This document shows positions 50,346 through 59,658 of a DNA stretch of 64,000 nt, in pieces. The notes beneath the pieces are model-generated. The model did no database searches and had not been told where the DNA came from. It saw only the letters and a program-made list of their open reading frames with translations. The number at the start of each line of letters is the position of its first letter. The first letter of the stretch is position 1. The stretch is from assembly GCF_000732615.1 (NCBI RefSeq), contig NZ_JPGL01000017.1:62001-126000 (forward strand). The letters run 5' to 3'. This stretch comes from Burkholderia paludis (GTDB taxonomy: Bacteria > Pseudomonadota > Gammaproteobacteria > Burkholderiales > Burkholderiaceae). Both the position numbers and the translations under genes were made by a program.

Positions 50346-50438
50346 ATGAGAGTTGGCTCATTTATCGCCGCTGCGTTTGCGGTGAACTCAGCGCTTCCGG
50401 CACTCGCGTGCGACAGCCAATCGAATCTATCCAGGTAA
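50346..50438 (+). pseudogene. Truncated secreted-protein gene
   Basis: The frame begins ATG at 50346, one base after the previous stop, and encodes a 30-residue peptide. That peptide is almost wholly a signal sequence (hydrophobic FIAAAFAVNSALPALA then CDSQSN) before TAA at 50436. It looks like the 5' end of a third islet gene cut off at the islet's right border. Base composition returns to normal shortly after. Confidence 0.5.
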
Positions 50439-50507
50439 GATTTCGATGACGATTCGAGCAACATATCAATCTCCGAACCGGTGAAGCTGCCAGGGTATTC
50501 TCAAGAA

Positions 50508-51698
50508 TCAAACGACCCCTTGCTTCGCGCGCCGGCGCCGCACGAGCCAGTCGAGCAGCTGCCGCCCGTCACGTTCGCCGAACCAGCGCGCGTGACCGAT
50601 CAGGTATCCGTCGTACGCGACATCGACGATCGCCGGCGCATCGATGATGCAGCCGAAATAAGCCACTTCCGACAGCGCGAACTCCGCATGCACGATCGGC
50701 AGCATCGCAACCAGCGCCGCATACGCTTCGTCACCCAGCGGTTCGAGCGATTCATACCCGTCGAGCAGCGCGTCGATCTGTGCGTATTCGACGCGGCGCG
50801 CATCGGCCGGCGCCATCCAGTCGACGGTATTGCGTTCGATCGCGAGCGCGAGGTCCATCACCGCGCAGGTGCGATCCGACAGCCCGAAATCGAGCACGGT
50901 CCGCACCTGCGCGCCGGGCCCCGCGTCGGTCCACAACAGGTTCGACGCATGCCAGTCGCCGTGCGTCCACAGCGGCGGCAGCGCGGGCAGCAACGGCACG
51001 AGCCGCGCGTGATACGGGCCGATCGCGTCGGCCACGTCGCCGCGCCAGTCGCGCGCGCCGAGCGCGCGCACGAGCAGCGGCTGCGCATCGACCCAGCGTT
51101 CGAGCGCACCGGGCAGATCGGCGGACGACAGCACGCGAAAACTCGACAGCAGCGTGCGCACGGGCCGCGCCGGCGCATCGTAGCCGGCCGACGCGCGATG
51201 CAGTTCGGCCAGCGCGCGGCCGGCCGCATACGCGTGCGACGGATGCGTGAACGGCTGCCACGACATCACGCCGCGATACGGGTCGACGCCGGGCGCCAGC
51301 ACGTGCACCTCGTAGGTCCATTCGCCGGAGGCGAATGCGGTCGCGCCGTCGCGATCCGCGAGCACGTCGACCACCGGCATGCCGCGCTCGCGCAGATGCG
51401 CGATGAAGCGATGCTCTTCCCCGAGCCCCGCGACATCGCGCAGGCTCGCATGATGACGCTTGACGAACAGCCCGCGCCCGTCGGCCATCCGCACCAGCAC
51501 GGCCGCCGCGAACTGCCGCGGGCTGTGCCACGTCAGCCGGGCCGGCTCGCCCGCGCCGTCGATCCGCGCGAGCACGGCCGCCACCTCGTCGTGCGTCATC
51601 AGCGGCCAGTCGCGTTCGGCCTGCACGCCGTCGACGCCGAATTGCGGCGGCGCGACGTCGCGCGACAGGGGCCCGTCCGGCTCGAGTGGAAATGACAT
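50508..51698 (-). CDS. APH-family small-molecule kinase
   Basis: The 396-residue member of the aminoglycoside phosphotransferase/choline kinase fold has the catalytic loop THGDWHASNLLW (His246, Asp248) and metal-binding DFG (Asp270 in VLDFGLSD). The N-terminal lobe has a Lys in GLFVKRHH (Lys80). Despite the family name, the context (PnuC transporter and TonB receptor genes upstream on the same strand) suggests a vitamin or nucleoside kinase that traps an imported compound. It starts 36 bases after the pnuC stop. Antibiotic resistance is less likely. Confidence 0.82.
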   Translation of the reverse strand: MSFPLEPDGPLSRDVAPPQFGVDGVQAERDWPLMTHDEVAAVLARIDGAGEPARLTWHSPRQFAAAVLVRMADGRGLFVKRHHASLRDVAGLGEEHRFIAHLRERGMPVVDVLADRDGATAFASGEWTYEVHVLAPGVDPYRGVMSWQPFTHPSHAYAAGRALAELHRASAGYDAPARPVRTLLSSFRVLSSADLPGALERWVDAQPLLVRALGARDWRGDVADAIGPYHARLVPLLPALPPLWTHGDWHASNLLWTDAGPGAQVRTVLDFGLSDRTCAVMDLALAIERNTVDWMAPADARRVEYAQIDALLDGYESLEPLGDEAYAALVAMLPIVHAEFALSEVAYFGCIIDAPAIVDVAYDGYLIGHARWFGERDGRQLLDWLVRRRRAKQGVV

Positions 51699-51734
51699 GA
51701 ACGACGTTGCTCCTTGAGTGAATCGGCGCGCGAA

Positions 51735-52367
51735 TCAGCGTGCGCCGCCGCCCGGCGCCAGCGCGCCGCCGGCCGCCGCGCGCAGCGCCGCGGCCGTCCG
51801 GCTCCAGTCGCGCCAGCCGACGACGGCCAGCCCGATGAACAGCGCATAGAGTCCGGCCGTCAGATACAGTTCCTTGAACACGAACATCCCGACGTACACG
51901 ACGTTCACGACGATCCACAGCCCCCATGACGCGATGTAGCGCCGTGCGGTCCAGTATTGCGCGACGAGGCTGAACGCGGTCAGCGACGCATCGACGAACG
52001 GCAGCGCCGCATCGGTCCAGCGCGCCATCATGCCGCCGAGCAGCGCGCTGCCGACGACGGCCGCGATCAGGTCGGGCAACATCTGCCGCGGCCGCACGCC
52101 GGTGACGGGCGCGACGTCGCCCGCCGGCGCCGCGCCGCCGCCGGCCTCGCTCGCGCGCTGCGCGAGCCAGCGCTGCCAGCCGTACACCTGCAGCACCGCG
52201 AACGCGCCCTGCAGCAGCATGTCCGAATACAGCTTCGCGTCGAAGAAGATCCAGCCGTACAGCGCGACCGACGCCAGCCCGACCGGCCAGCACAGCATGC
52301 GCCGCTTCGCGGTCAGCCAGATCGCGAGTGCGCTGACGATCACGCCGGCGATTTCGAGTGGGGACAT
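51735..52367 (-). CDS. pnuC: PnuC-family vitamin/nucleoside transporter
   Basis: The 210-residue inner-membrane protein has about seven helices. PnuC hallmarks are the early CWPVGLASVALYGWIFFDAKLYSDMLLQ with LQVYGWQRW, and the later SLVAQYWTARRYIASWGLWIVVNVVYVG. PnuC proteins carry nicotinamide riboside; close relatives carry thiamine (PnuT) or riboflavin (PnuX). The substrate cannot be told by eye. It lies between a TonB receptor gene and an APH-type kinase gene on the same strand, a complete uptake and trapping set. Confidence 0.88.
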   Translation of the reverse strand: MSPLEIAGVIVSALAIWLTAKRRMLCWPVGLASVALYGWIFFDAKLYSDMLLQGAFAVLQVYGWQRWLAQRASEAGGGAAPAGDVAPVTGVRPRQMLPDLIAAVVGSALLGGMMARWTDAALPFVDASLTAFSLVAQYWTARRYIASWGLWIVVNVVYVGMFVFKELYLTAGLYALFIGLAVVGWRDWSRTAAALRAAAGGALAPGGGAR

Positions 52368-52426
52368 CGTCCGTGTTCTCCAGGTGGGCCGTCGGGGCCG
52401 CGCGTCACGCGGCCGGCTCCGGGCGG

Positions 52427-54658
52427 TCAGAAATCATAGGTCAACGATACGCGCGCGGTGCGCGGCGCACCCGGGAACAGGTACGCATCGCCCTGCTGCT
52501 CGCCCGCGTCGCGCCAGTAGAACTTGTTGAACAGATTGTCCACCGACACGCGCAGCACCGTGCGGTGGCCGCCGATCTTCGTCGTGTAGCGCGCGCCGAG
52601 ATTGAACACGAACCACGACGGCACGCGCGCGGTGCCCTCCTCGTTCGCGTTGCGCGCGCCGCTGTACTCGACGCCGCCCAGCATGTTCAGGCCCGCGACG
52701 CCCGGCACCGCGTAGTCCGCGTACAGCGTCGCGCGCAGTGCCGGCACGTTGATGATCTGGTGCCCCTCGTACGCCGGCGAACCCGAATCGTACGCGCGGG
52801 CGCGAATCGCCGCGACGCTGGCCGTCAGCCCCAGCCGCTCGGTCACGCGCCCGGCCGCGCCGAGCTCGATGCCCTGGTGCCGCTGCGTGCCGCGCTGCAC
52901 GAACGTGTAGGACGTGCCCGCCGCGTCCGGATCGGCGAACTGGAACGGCTTGCTGATCGAGAACACGGCGGCCGTGAGGCTCAGCCGGTCGAGCCAGTCG
53001 TATTTCGCGCCGACCTCGACCTGGTGCGATTCGACGGGCGGCAGGAACGCATACGCGTTGGTCGCGCGCACGGGCGCCTGGTCGCCGAGCGACAGCGCCT
53101 TGCTGTACGACGCGTACAGCGACAGCACGCTCACCGGCTTGTAGACGAGCGCGACCTGCGGCAGGAACACCGAGCGGTCGGTGTGCGTCGCATCGCCGTC
53201 GAGGCTGCTCCAGCTGCGCTGCCGCAGCAGCACCTCCTTGCCGCCCGCGAGCACCTGCCAGTGTTCGCCGATGCTGATGCGATCGAGCCCGAACACGCCG
53301 TACTGCCACGCGTCGAGACGCGGGTACGACGGCCCGGGCGAATTCGGCGACGGCGCGAACGCCACGTCCGGCCCGTAGACGTTCTCGCTGCCCACGTAGT
53401 CGTACACGGCGTCGGCCATGCGCACGACGCGGCGCTGCACGCTCAGGCCGAGCGTCAGCTCGTGACGCAGCGGCCCGGTCGCGAACTTGCCCGTCACGGT
53501 CGCGCGCAGGTCGTCGTTGCGTCGGTATTCGCCGGGGCTGCGGAAGTCGTACACGTCGTAGTCGCCGTTCGCGCCGAAGAAGAACGGCGACGTCGCGCCG
53601 GCCGCGCAGCTCGCCGCGTACGAGCAGCCGTACGCGAACGCGCTGTTGTCGTCGATCATCGTGCGGCTGCGGCCGGCGGCGACGCTCGCCTTCCAGTCGT
53701 CGCTGAACTGGTAGTCGAAGCGCGCATTCAGGTTCAGCGCGTCGGTCGTCACGGGTTTCGCCCACGGCTGCGTGCCGAGCGCCTTCGACGTCGTGTTGAC
53801 CGACGGCACGACGGTGCCGCCGAGCAACTGGTAGCCCGGCGCGGAACGCTGGATCCACTGCTGGAATTCGGCGTTCAGCTGCAGGCTCGCGCGCGGGCTG
53901 ATGTCCCAGTCGGCGGCGATCGAGCCGAACGTGCGCCGTCCGTTCGTGCCGTCGATGTACGAGTGCATGTTCTCCTTCGCGGCATTGATCCGGAAGCCGA
54001 ACTGGTTGTCAGGGCCGAAGCGGCGGCCGAGATCGACGGCCGCCGACGTCGAGCCGCGGCTGTCGACGCCGGTCGTCACGCTCGCGACGTTGGCGGAGCG
54101 CTTCGTCACGAAGTTGATCACGCCGCCCGGCGCGACGACGCCGCTGTCGATGCCGGCCAGCCCTTTCAGGATCTCGACGCGCTCCTTGTTCTCGAGCGCC
54201 ACGTTCTGCTCGCCGGACACCGTCAGCCCGTCGATCCGGATCGCGCTCGCGAGATCGACCGGAAAGCCACGGATCGCGAACCCTTCGAAATACCCGACCG
54301 GCGCGTAGTCGTTGACCACCGACGCATCGTTGCGCACGACGTCGCTCAGCCGCTTCGCCTGCTGGTCGTCGAGCTGCGCGCGCGTCACGACGCTCACCGA
54401 CGCCGGCGTGTCGCGCAGCGGCGCGTCGTCGAGCCCCGCGACCGACGCCGTGCGCGCGCGCAGCGCATTGCCGCGCTCGCCGCTCACCGTGATCGCCGGC
54501 AGCGTCGCGCCGCCGGCCGCATCGGCGTCCGGCGCCGGCGCGTCGCCCTGCGCCGCCGCGGCCTGCGCCGCGAACAGCGTGATACCGAGACCGACGCCGA
54601 GCCCGACCTTCGCGCGCCGCCGCCGTGCGGGCGACGCTGTTGTTCTTTTCACCGTCAT
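52427..54658 (-). CDS. TonB-dependent outer-membrane receptor
   Basis: The 743-residue receptor has a signal peptide (cut near AQAAAAQ), a plug domain (about 60-170, with VSVVTRAQLDDQQAKRLSDV and RVEILKGLAGIDSGVVAPGGVINFVTK) and a 22-strand barrel ending in VSLTYDF. Overall form fits the siderophore-receptor branch. Its neighbours are pnuC and a kinase gene, so it may instead import a vitamin-like compound. No Fur box was seen upstream. The ATG at 54658 has a weak ribosome-binding site; a GTG further upstream is possible. Confidence 0.9.
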   Translation of the reverse strand: MTVKRTTASPARRRRAKVGLGVGLGITLFAAQAAAAQGDAPAPDADAAGGATLPAITVSGERGNALRARTASVAGLDDAPLRDTPASVSVVTRAQLDDQQAKRLSDVVRNDASVVNDYAPVGYFEGFAIRGFPVDLASAIRIDGLTVSGEQNVALENKERVEILKGLAGIDSGVVAPGGVINFVTKRSANVASVTTGVDSRGSTSAAVDLGRRFGPDNQFGFRINAAKENMHSYIDGTNGRRTFGSIAADWDISPRASLQLNAEFQQWIQRSAPGYQLLGGTVVPSVNTTSKALGTQPWAKPVTTDALNLNARFDYQFSDDWKASVAAGRSRTMIDDNSAFAYGCSYAASCAAGATSPFFFGANGDYDVYDFRSPGEYRRNDDLRATVTGKFATGPLRHELTLGLSVQRRVVRMADAVYDYVGSENVYGPDVAFAPSPNSPGPSYPRLDAWQYGVFGLDRISIGEHWQVLAGGKEVLLRQRSWSSLDGDATHTDRSVFLPQVALVYKPVSVLSLYASYSKALSLGDQAPVRATNAYAFLPPVESHQVEVGAKYDWLDRLSLTAAVFSISKPFQFADPDAAGTSYTFVQRGTQRHQGIELGAAGRVTERLGLTASVAAIRARAYDSGSPAYEGHQIINVPALRATLYADYAVPGVAGLNMLGGVEYSGARNANEEGTARVPSWFVFNLGARYTTKIGGHRTVLRVSVDNLFNKFYWRDAGEQQGDAYLFPGAPRTARVSLTYDF

Positions 54659-55253
54659 TGTTCTGGATGGAAAACTCACCACTCGACCCAACCGAAACCC
54701 GTCACGACGCAGCGCAGCGGGCCCGGGAACGCATCGACGCCCGCCGCCGGACGCGCGCGGACACGATATTCATCAGACGAATCAAGCGATGCGGCACACC
54801 AGCAGGCCGCTCGGTCGGAAAGACGCAGGATGGGACATCGGATCAGGAAATGCACCGGCAACCGATGTCGCCGCCGACCGGTTCGTCGGGGGCGTGTCGG
54901 GCAGCCGGCTGCATCGCGCGGTCATGTCATGCGGGGGGACGCTTCGAACGCCCCGGTGCGGGCGCGACGCGCTTGCGCGCACCGTTCGATCGAACGGCGG
55001 CGGGCCCGTCGCGCGCGACATCGCGGCGCGGCGCGCATTTTACCCCGGGCGGGGCGGATCGCCGCGGAATTGGGGGAACGGGTGTGGGGAATGACGGAAC
55101 GGGGGGCAAGGCGATCAGGGCAACACGGCGGCGGCGGCGATCCGTCCGCCCTTCCCGTCGTGCGCGGCAATCCCGGCAGCCGGCGGCGCAATCGCACACC
55201 GGTCACGCGGCCGGGAGCCGGCGCGGGACGACTGCCCGCGCTTCATGGGCCGC
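54659..55253. other. Long upstream region of the TonB receptor operon
   Basis: About 595 nt of GC-rich sequence with no convincing gene on either strand. I looked on the minus strand for TPP and cobalamin riboswitch boxes, because of the vitamin-type neighbours, and found none. The short AT-rich patch near 54765-54785 is the likeliest promoter. Confidence 0.4.
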
Positions 55254-55457
55254 TCAGAACCCCTGCATCGTCACGGTCGGATTGGCGACCAGGTGCACGA
55301 CGCCGTAGATGACCGCGCCGACCATCACCGCGAGGATGATCGCCACGAACGGCAGCAGCGTGAAGTTCGCGTTCGCGAGATCGGTCGCGTGCGCCTTGCT
55401 GTTGCGTACGCCGAAGAAACTCCACAGGACCAGCTTGATCATGCCGAGCAGTTTCAT
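55254..55457 (-). CDS. DUF2970 membrane protein
   Basis: The 67-residue protein starts with MIKLVLWSFFGVRNSKAHATDL and has one membrane helix (about 35-58). This is the DUF2970 pattern: a WSFFG(V/I)R motif followed by a single helix, and the function is unknown. An AAAGGAGCG ribosome-binding site supports the start. It is 123 bases after the large oxidoreductase gene on the same strand and could be the last gene of that operon. Confidence 0.85.
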   Translation of the reverse strand: MKLLGMIKLVLWSFFGVRNSKAHATDLANANFTLLPFVAIILAVMVGAVIYGVVHLVANPTVTMQGF

Positions 55458-55580
55458 GTTTGCGCTCCTTTCATCGAATCGGTTGACGCTATCGTCGATC
55501 CGACCGGCATCCGAAAAAAGCAGCAGTTGCGCGCGCTTTTCGCGCAGCAGGGCGTCTGCGGCGGCATGTCGCAGGGCGTG

Positions 55581-57641
55581 TCAGCAGTCGAGCACGAGCG
55601 GCTCCGTGGTCCCTTGCGCGGGCCGCGCGACGCACAGCAGCGCGCAGCCGGGCGCGACCGGCGCATCGGGCGTCTGCTCGTAGTCGACCGCGCCGGACAG
55701 CACGCGCGTCGCGCAGGTGCCGCACGACCCGGCGCGGCATTCGGACGGCACAGCCACGCGCTGCCCTTCCGCGAATTCGAGCAGGGTGCCGTCGGCCGGC
55801 GCCCACGCGGCTTCGCGGCCCGTGCGCCGGAACACGACCGGCACGGTTGCCGCCGCCGGCGCGCCGGCCGCCCGGGTTGCGGTGCGCACGACGCTCGACG
55901 GCCCGAACGCCTCGAAACGGATGCGCTCGTCCGCCACGTTCAGCGCGCGCAGCCCGTCGTACAGGTCGCGCATGAACGCCGACGGCCCGCACAGGTAGAA
56001 GTCGTAATCGTCGAACGGCAGGATCTGCTTCAAGCCGGCGATGTCGATGCGGCCGGCCCGCGCCGTCGCGCCTTCGTGAGGATGACTGTCGAACGCGTGC
56101 AGCGACAGCCGCGGATCGGCGGCCGCCATGCGCGCCAGCTCCGCCGCGAACGGCCGGTCGGCCGCGTCACGCGCGCCGTGCACGAACACCACGCGGCGCG
56201 ACGGGGCGGCGTCGGCCAGCGCGCGGCGCAGCATCGCGACCATCGGCGTGATGCCGATGCCGGCCGACACGAGCACGGCCGGACGCGGGCTCGCGAGATC
56301 GAACGTGAAGCGGCCGCGCGGCATCTGCGCGTCGATCGTCATGCCCGCCCGCGCATGATCGTGCAGCCACGCCGACACGCGCCCCTCGCGCTTCACGGTG
56401 ATGCGGTAGTGCGCGCCGCCCGGCGCATCAGACAGCGTGTAGCTGCGAATCGACGGCGCGTCGCCGCCCGGCAGCGCGACACGCAGCGTCAGATGCTGTC
56501 CGGCGTCGTAGGCCGGCAACGCCCCGCCGTCCGCCGACTCGAAATGGAACGAACGGATCGCGCGCGCTTCGTCGACGATCCTCGCGATGCGCAGCGGCCG
56601 CCATGCGGGCGCCGGCGCTGCCACGGCCACGGCCGCCGCCGACGCAGCGCCCGCGCCAGCGCCAGCGCCCGCCGCCATCGCCGCGAACTGCGGCGCGCGC
56701 TCGACCGCCGACCACCGGAACGGCAGCGCCGCGCGCGTGCGCCGCACTTCCGTCACATGGAACCGCACGACCCGCTGCGCGCCGTCGAACGACGCGACGA
56801 GCGGCCCGTCCCACACGATCTCGGCACGCGCGGCCACGTACAGCAGGTCGCCGCTGTCGAAATCGACGAACAGCAGCCCGGCGCGCGGATCGTGCTGCAG
56901 GTTGCCGAGCGTGTTGAACAGGCGGTTGCCGCTGAAATCCGGCGTCGTCAGCGTGCGCGCATCGTCGACGCGGACGAAGCCCGGCATCCCGCCGCGATGC
57001 GATACGTCCGCGCCGCGCGCGGCCCCCGCATCCGCCGACGTGTTCGCGCTCGCCACGAAGAACGTATCGGCCCGCGACAGCAGCGCGCGATCGGCATCGT
57101 CGAACGCGTCCGACACCTCCGGCGCGCCGGCGTCATCCACTGCCTGCACGACGACGGTCGGCTTGCGGCCCTGGATGTACTTCGCGCAATTGCCGAAGCT
57201 CTGCTCGACCGCGATCGTCAACGCCTCGCCGTCGACCGCGCGCACGACGCCGTTGACGCGGTTGCGCCGCCGCGTATGGAATTCGATTCCGAGGCCGCCG
57301 AGCGCCGCGCCCGCCTGCCACGCGCCGGCCAGCGGATCGCCCGGCAGCGCGCGCGCCGCGATGCGCAGCGTACGGGCGTCCGGCGAGGTCACGAAGCCCG
57401 GCGCGCCGGCCCGCAGCGTCGCCCACGGCTGGCCCGACGCATCGACGCCGCCGAGCACGAAGAACGGCAGTTGCGCGAAGAACGTCCGGTGCTGGTCCGG
57501 CATGAAGCGCCGGATCCCGCTTCGGCCGAGCGACGCCGCGGCCGCCGTCACGCCCGCGCGCTGCTGCACGGCCAGCTCGCCCGCGTGAAACGGCGGGGCA
57601 TCGAGTTCCCAGCCCGGAACGATGGGGGTCGGAGCATTCAT
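55581..57641 (-). CDS. Three-domain oxidoreductase: PNPOx-like, FNR, 2Fe-2S
   Basis: The 686-residue fusion has three parts. Residues about 45-330 are a pyridoxamine-5'-phosphate-oxidase-like flavin split barrel (FVLGGVDASGQPWATLRAG). About 350-590 form a ferredoxin-reductase module with FAD-binding RSYTLSD, VLVSAGIGITPMVAMLR and LCGPSAFMRDLYDGL. The last 75 residues are a plant-type ferredoxin domain with Cys635, Cys640, Cys643 and Cys670. The split-barrel part may reduce or oxidise a substrate using electrons passed from NAD(P)H. A Gly/Ala-rich hinge (about 323-345) joins the first two parts. A GST gene lies 51 bases upstream. Confidence 0.9.
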   Translation of the reverse strand: MNAPTPIVPGWELDAPPFHAGELAVQQRAGVTAAAASLGRSGIRRFMPDQHRTFFAQLPFFVLGGVDASGQPWATLRAGAPGFVTSPDARTLRIAARALPGDPLAGAWQAGAALGGLGIEFHTRRRNRVNGVVRAVDGEALTIAVEQSFGNCAKYIQGRKPTVVVQAVDDAGAPEVSDAFDDADRALLSRADTFFVASANTSADAGAARGADVSHRGGMPGFVRVDDARTLTTPDFSGNRLFNTLGNLQHDPRAGLLFVDFDSGDLLYVAARAEIVWDGPLVASFDGAQRVVRFHVTEVRRTRAALPFRWSAVERAPQFAAMAAGAGAGAGAASAAAVAVAAPAPAWRPLRIARIVDEARAIRSFHFESADGGALPAYDAGQHLTLRVALPGGDAPSIRSYTLSDAPGGAHYRITVKREGRVSAWLHDHARAGMTIDAQMPRGRFTFDLASPRPAVLVSAGIGITPMVAMLRRALADAAPSRRVVFVHGARDAADRPFAAELARMAAADPRLSLHAFDSHPHEGATARAGRIDIAGLKQILPFDDYDFYLCGPSAFMRDLYDGLRALNVADERIRFEAFGPSSVVRTATRAAGAPAAATVPVVFRRTGREAAWAPADGTLLEFAEGQRVAVPSECRAGSCGTCATRVLSGAVDYEQTPDAPVAPGCALLCVARPAQGTTEPLVLDC

Positions 57642-57692
57642 CGCGTTCTCCCGTGGAAGACGTGGCGTGGCGTGGCCCGGTGTGGCGTGGCG

Positions 57693-58337
57693 TTACGCGG
57701 CGAGCAGGCCCGCGCGCGTCGTCGGCATTGCGACGAAGCCCGGCAGCGCCTCGACACGCGCGAGCCACGCACGCACGTGCGGATACGGTTCGAGCGACAC
57801 GCCGCCTTCCGGCGCGTGCGCGATGTACGAGTACGCGGCGATGTCCGCGATCGTCGGCTGCGCACCGGCCGCGAACGGCTTGCCGGCCAGCTCGTGATCG
57901 ATCACGGCGAGCACCTTCGCGGCCGTGCGCTTGGCCGCGTCCTGGTCGAGCGGCGCGCCGAACACGGTCACGAGCCGCGCGGCGGCGGGCCCCGCCGCGA
58001 TCGGGCCGGCCGCGTACGACAGCCAGCGCTGCACGAGCGACGCGCCGACCGGGTCGTCGGGCAGCCAGTGCGCGTCGCCGTAGCGCTTCGCGAGGTACAC
58101 GAGGATCGCGTTCGAATCGGCGATCACGGTGCCGCCATCGTCGATCACGGGCACCTGCCCGAGCGGATTGAGCGCGAGGAACGCCGGTTCGCGCTGCGCG
58201 CCGGCCGCGAGATCGACGTCGACGATCTCGGACGGCAGGCCGAGCAGCGACAGAAACAACCGGACGCGATGGGCATGCCCGGACAGCAGGAACGAATAGA
58301 CGCGGATCGGTGCAACGGGCTGGCGGGCGGTGGGCAT
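57693..58337 (-). CDS. Glutathione S-transferase
   Basis: The 214-residue protein has a thioredoxin-like N-terminal domain (about 10-85, with [25 protein letters not shown], including the glutathione-contacting SNAI) and a helical C-terminal domain carrying the N-capping [10 protein letters not shown]. The catalytic Ser is probably in [11 protein letters not shown]. It conjugates or reduces electrophiles with glutathione. It is the first gene of the operon with the three-domain oxidoreductase, divergent from a LysR gene. Together they suggest detoxification. Confidence 0.9.
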   Translation of the reverse strand: MPTARQPVAPIRVYSFLLSGHAHRVRLFLSLLGLPSEIVDVDLAAGAQREPAFLALNPLGQVPVIDDGGTVIADSNAILVYLAKRYGDAHWLPDDPVGASLVQRWLSYAAGPIAAGPAAARLVTVFGAPLDQDAAKRTAAKVLAVIDHELAGKPFAAGAQPTIADIAAYSYIAHAPEGGVSLEPYPHVRAWLARVEALPGFVAMPTTRAGLLAA

Positions 58338-58418
58338 GGCGACACTCCGGAATCTCGCGCCGCCGGGTATCGGCGACGAACGGCCCCAGCGTAGCGCTCG
58401 CGGTTCGCGGCCAGAAGA

Positions 58419-58443
58419 CGGATAATCGGCGAAACATTATCCG
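58419..58443. promoter_or_regulatory. LysR-type operator between GST and LysR genes
   Basis: CGGATAAT, nine bases and ATTATCCG form a perfect 8-bp dyad in the 126-nt divergent gap, 20 bases from the LysR start. ATAAT-N9-ATTAT fits the T-N11-A form of LysR sites. Confidence 0.65.
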
Positions 58444-58463
58444 CTTCCATAGGACAATCGACG

Positions 58464-59399
58464 ATGGCCGATCTGCGCGACGTGAACCTGAACCGGCTGG
58501 CGATCTTCGTCGCGGTGGTCGACGCCGGCTCGCTGACGGCCGCGGCCGAGCGGCTCGGCCTCGCGAAGACGGTCGTCAGCACGCACATGCAGCGCCTCGA
58601 ATCCGAGGTCGGCGCGAACCTGCTGGTGCGCACGACGCGGCGGCTGAGCGTGACCGATGCCGGGCGCGCGTTCTACGACGCGTGCCGCGACATCGTGCGC
58701 GCCGCCGAAAGCGCGCTCGATGCGGTGTCCTCCGACGCGGGGCCGCTGCGCGGCACGTTGCGCGTGAGCGTGCCGATCGATTACGGCGCGCTGGTCGTCG
58801 CGCCTGCCGTCGTCGCGTTGCGCGACCGGCACCCGAGGCTCGACGTCGAACTCGTCGCGAACGACCGCGTCGTCGATCTCGTCGCGGACAACCTCGACGT
58901 CGCGATCCGCATCGGCCGCCTCGCCGATTCGAACTATCGCGCGGCGCAGCTCGGCACGTACCGGAAATGGCTGGTCGCGAGCCCCGCGTTCGTCGCGCGG
59001 TACGGGCTGCCGCAAGCGCCGGATGCGCTCGCCGCACTGCCGTTCGTGATGCTGTCGTCGCTGCCGCGCCCGCATACGGTCGAACTCGAGGGCGCGAACG
59101 GCGACACGGCCTCGGTGCGGTGCGTCGCGCCCGTCGTGTCGAACACCGCGACCGCGTGCCGCGCGATCGTGCTCGCGGGCGGCGGCTTCGGGCTGCTGAC
59201 GGATTTCTCGACCGCCGACGACGTCGCGGCCGGCCGCCTCGTGCGGCTGCTGCCGGCGTGGCACACGGCGCCGGCCGGCATCCATGCGGTCTATCCGTCG
59301 ACGCGGCTGCCGTCACGGAAGGTGCGGGCGTTCATCGAGGCGATGAAGGGGACGATCGGGGACGAAGCACCGGCATTCGCCGGGAAGCGGACGCGGTAG
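58464..59399 (+). CDS. LysR-family regulator of the GST operon
   Basis: The 311-residue LysR regulator has its helix-turn-helix at about residues 23-45 (SLTAAAERLGLAKTVVSTHM). The effector domain (about 95-300) is like that of the large group that controls neighbouring oxidoreductase or GST genes. It is divergent from the GST gene with a perfect dyad in the shared promoter. The target is inferred from this arrangement. Confidence 0.9.
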   Translation: MADLRDVNLNRLAIFVAVVDAGSLTAAAERLGLAKTVVSTHMQRLESEVGANLLVRTTRRLSVTDAGRAFYDACRDIVRAAESALDAVSSDAGPLRGTLRVSVPIDYGALVVAPAVVALRDRHPRLDVELVANDRVVDLVADNLDVAIRIGRLADSNYRAAQLGTYRKWLVASPAFVARYGLPQAPDALAALPFVMLSSLPRPHTVELEGANGDTASVRCVAPVVSNTATACRAIVLAGGGFGLLTDFSTADDVAAGRLVRLLPAWHTAPAGIHAVYPSTRLPSRKVRAFIEAMKGTIGDEAPAFAGKRTR

Positions 59400-59658
59400 C
59401 GGTAGCGACCTCATGGCGCATCACGCCCGCCGCTCGGGCGTCGCATCGATCGGCATCCGCAAACGCGGGTTCGACGCGGGGTTCACACACCGCTGTTCGG
59501 CGTCACGCACCGAACGCCGGCCACCTCCAAAGTGCCTGCGCTTGTTTCAGGCGCGTGATCCGACCCGCCACCCGCGACGCGCCTGCTCGTCAGGCGCTGC
59601 CGCGCCGACGGCGTGCCACGGCGGTGCACGGCCGTTGGCGAACCGTCGCGCCATACGC

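Noticed and set aside
48860..50438. Prophage or insertion sequence
   Set aside because: No integrase, transposase, phage gene or clear terminal inverted repeat is visible; only base composition marks it as acquired.
50508..51698. Aminoglycoside resistance gene
   Set aside because: It has the APH fold, but linkage to pnuC and a TonB receptor gene and the host-like base composition favour a metabolic kinase.
54659..55253. TPP or cobalamin riboswitch before the TonB receptor
   Set aside because: Vitamin-type neighbours made this worth checking, but neither the CTGAGA/ACCTGAT boxes nor the B12 box was found on the minus strand.
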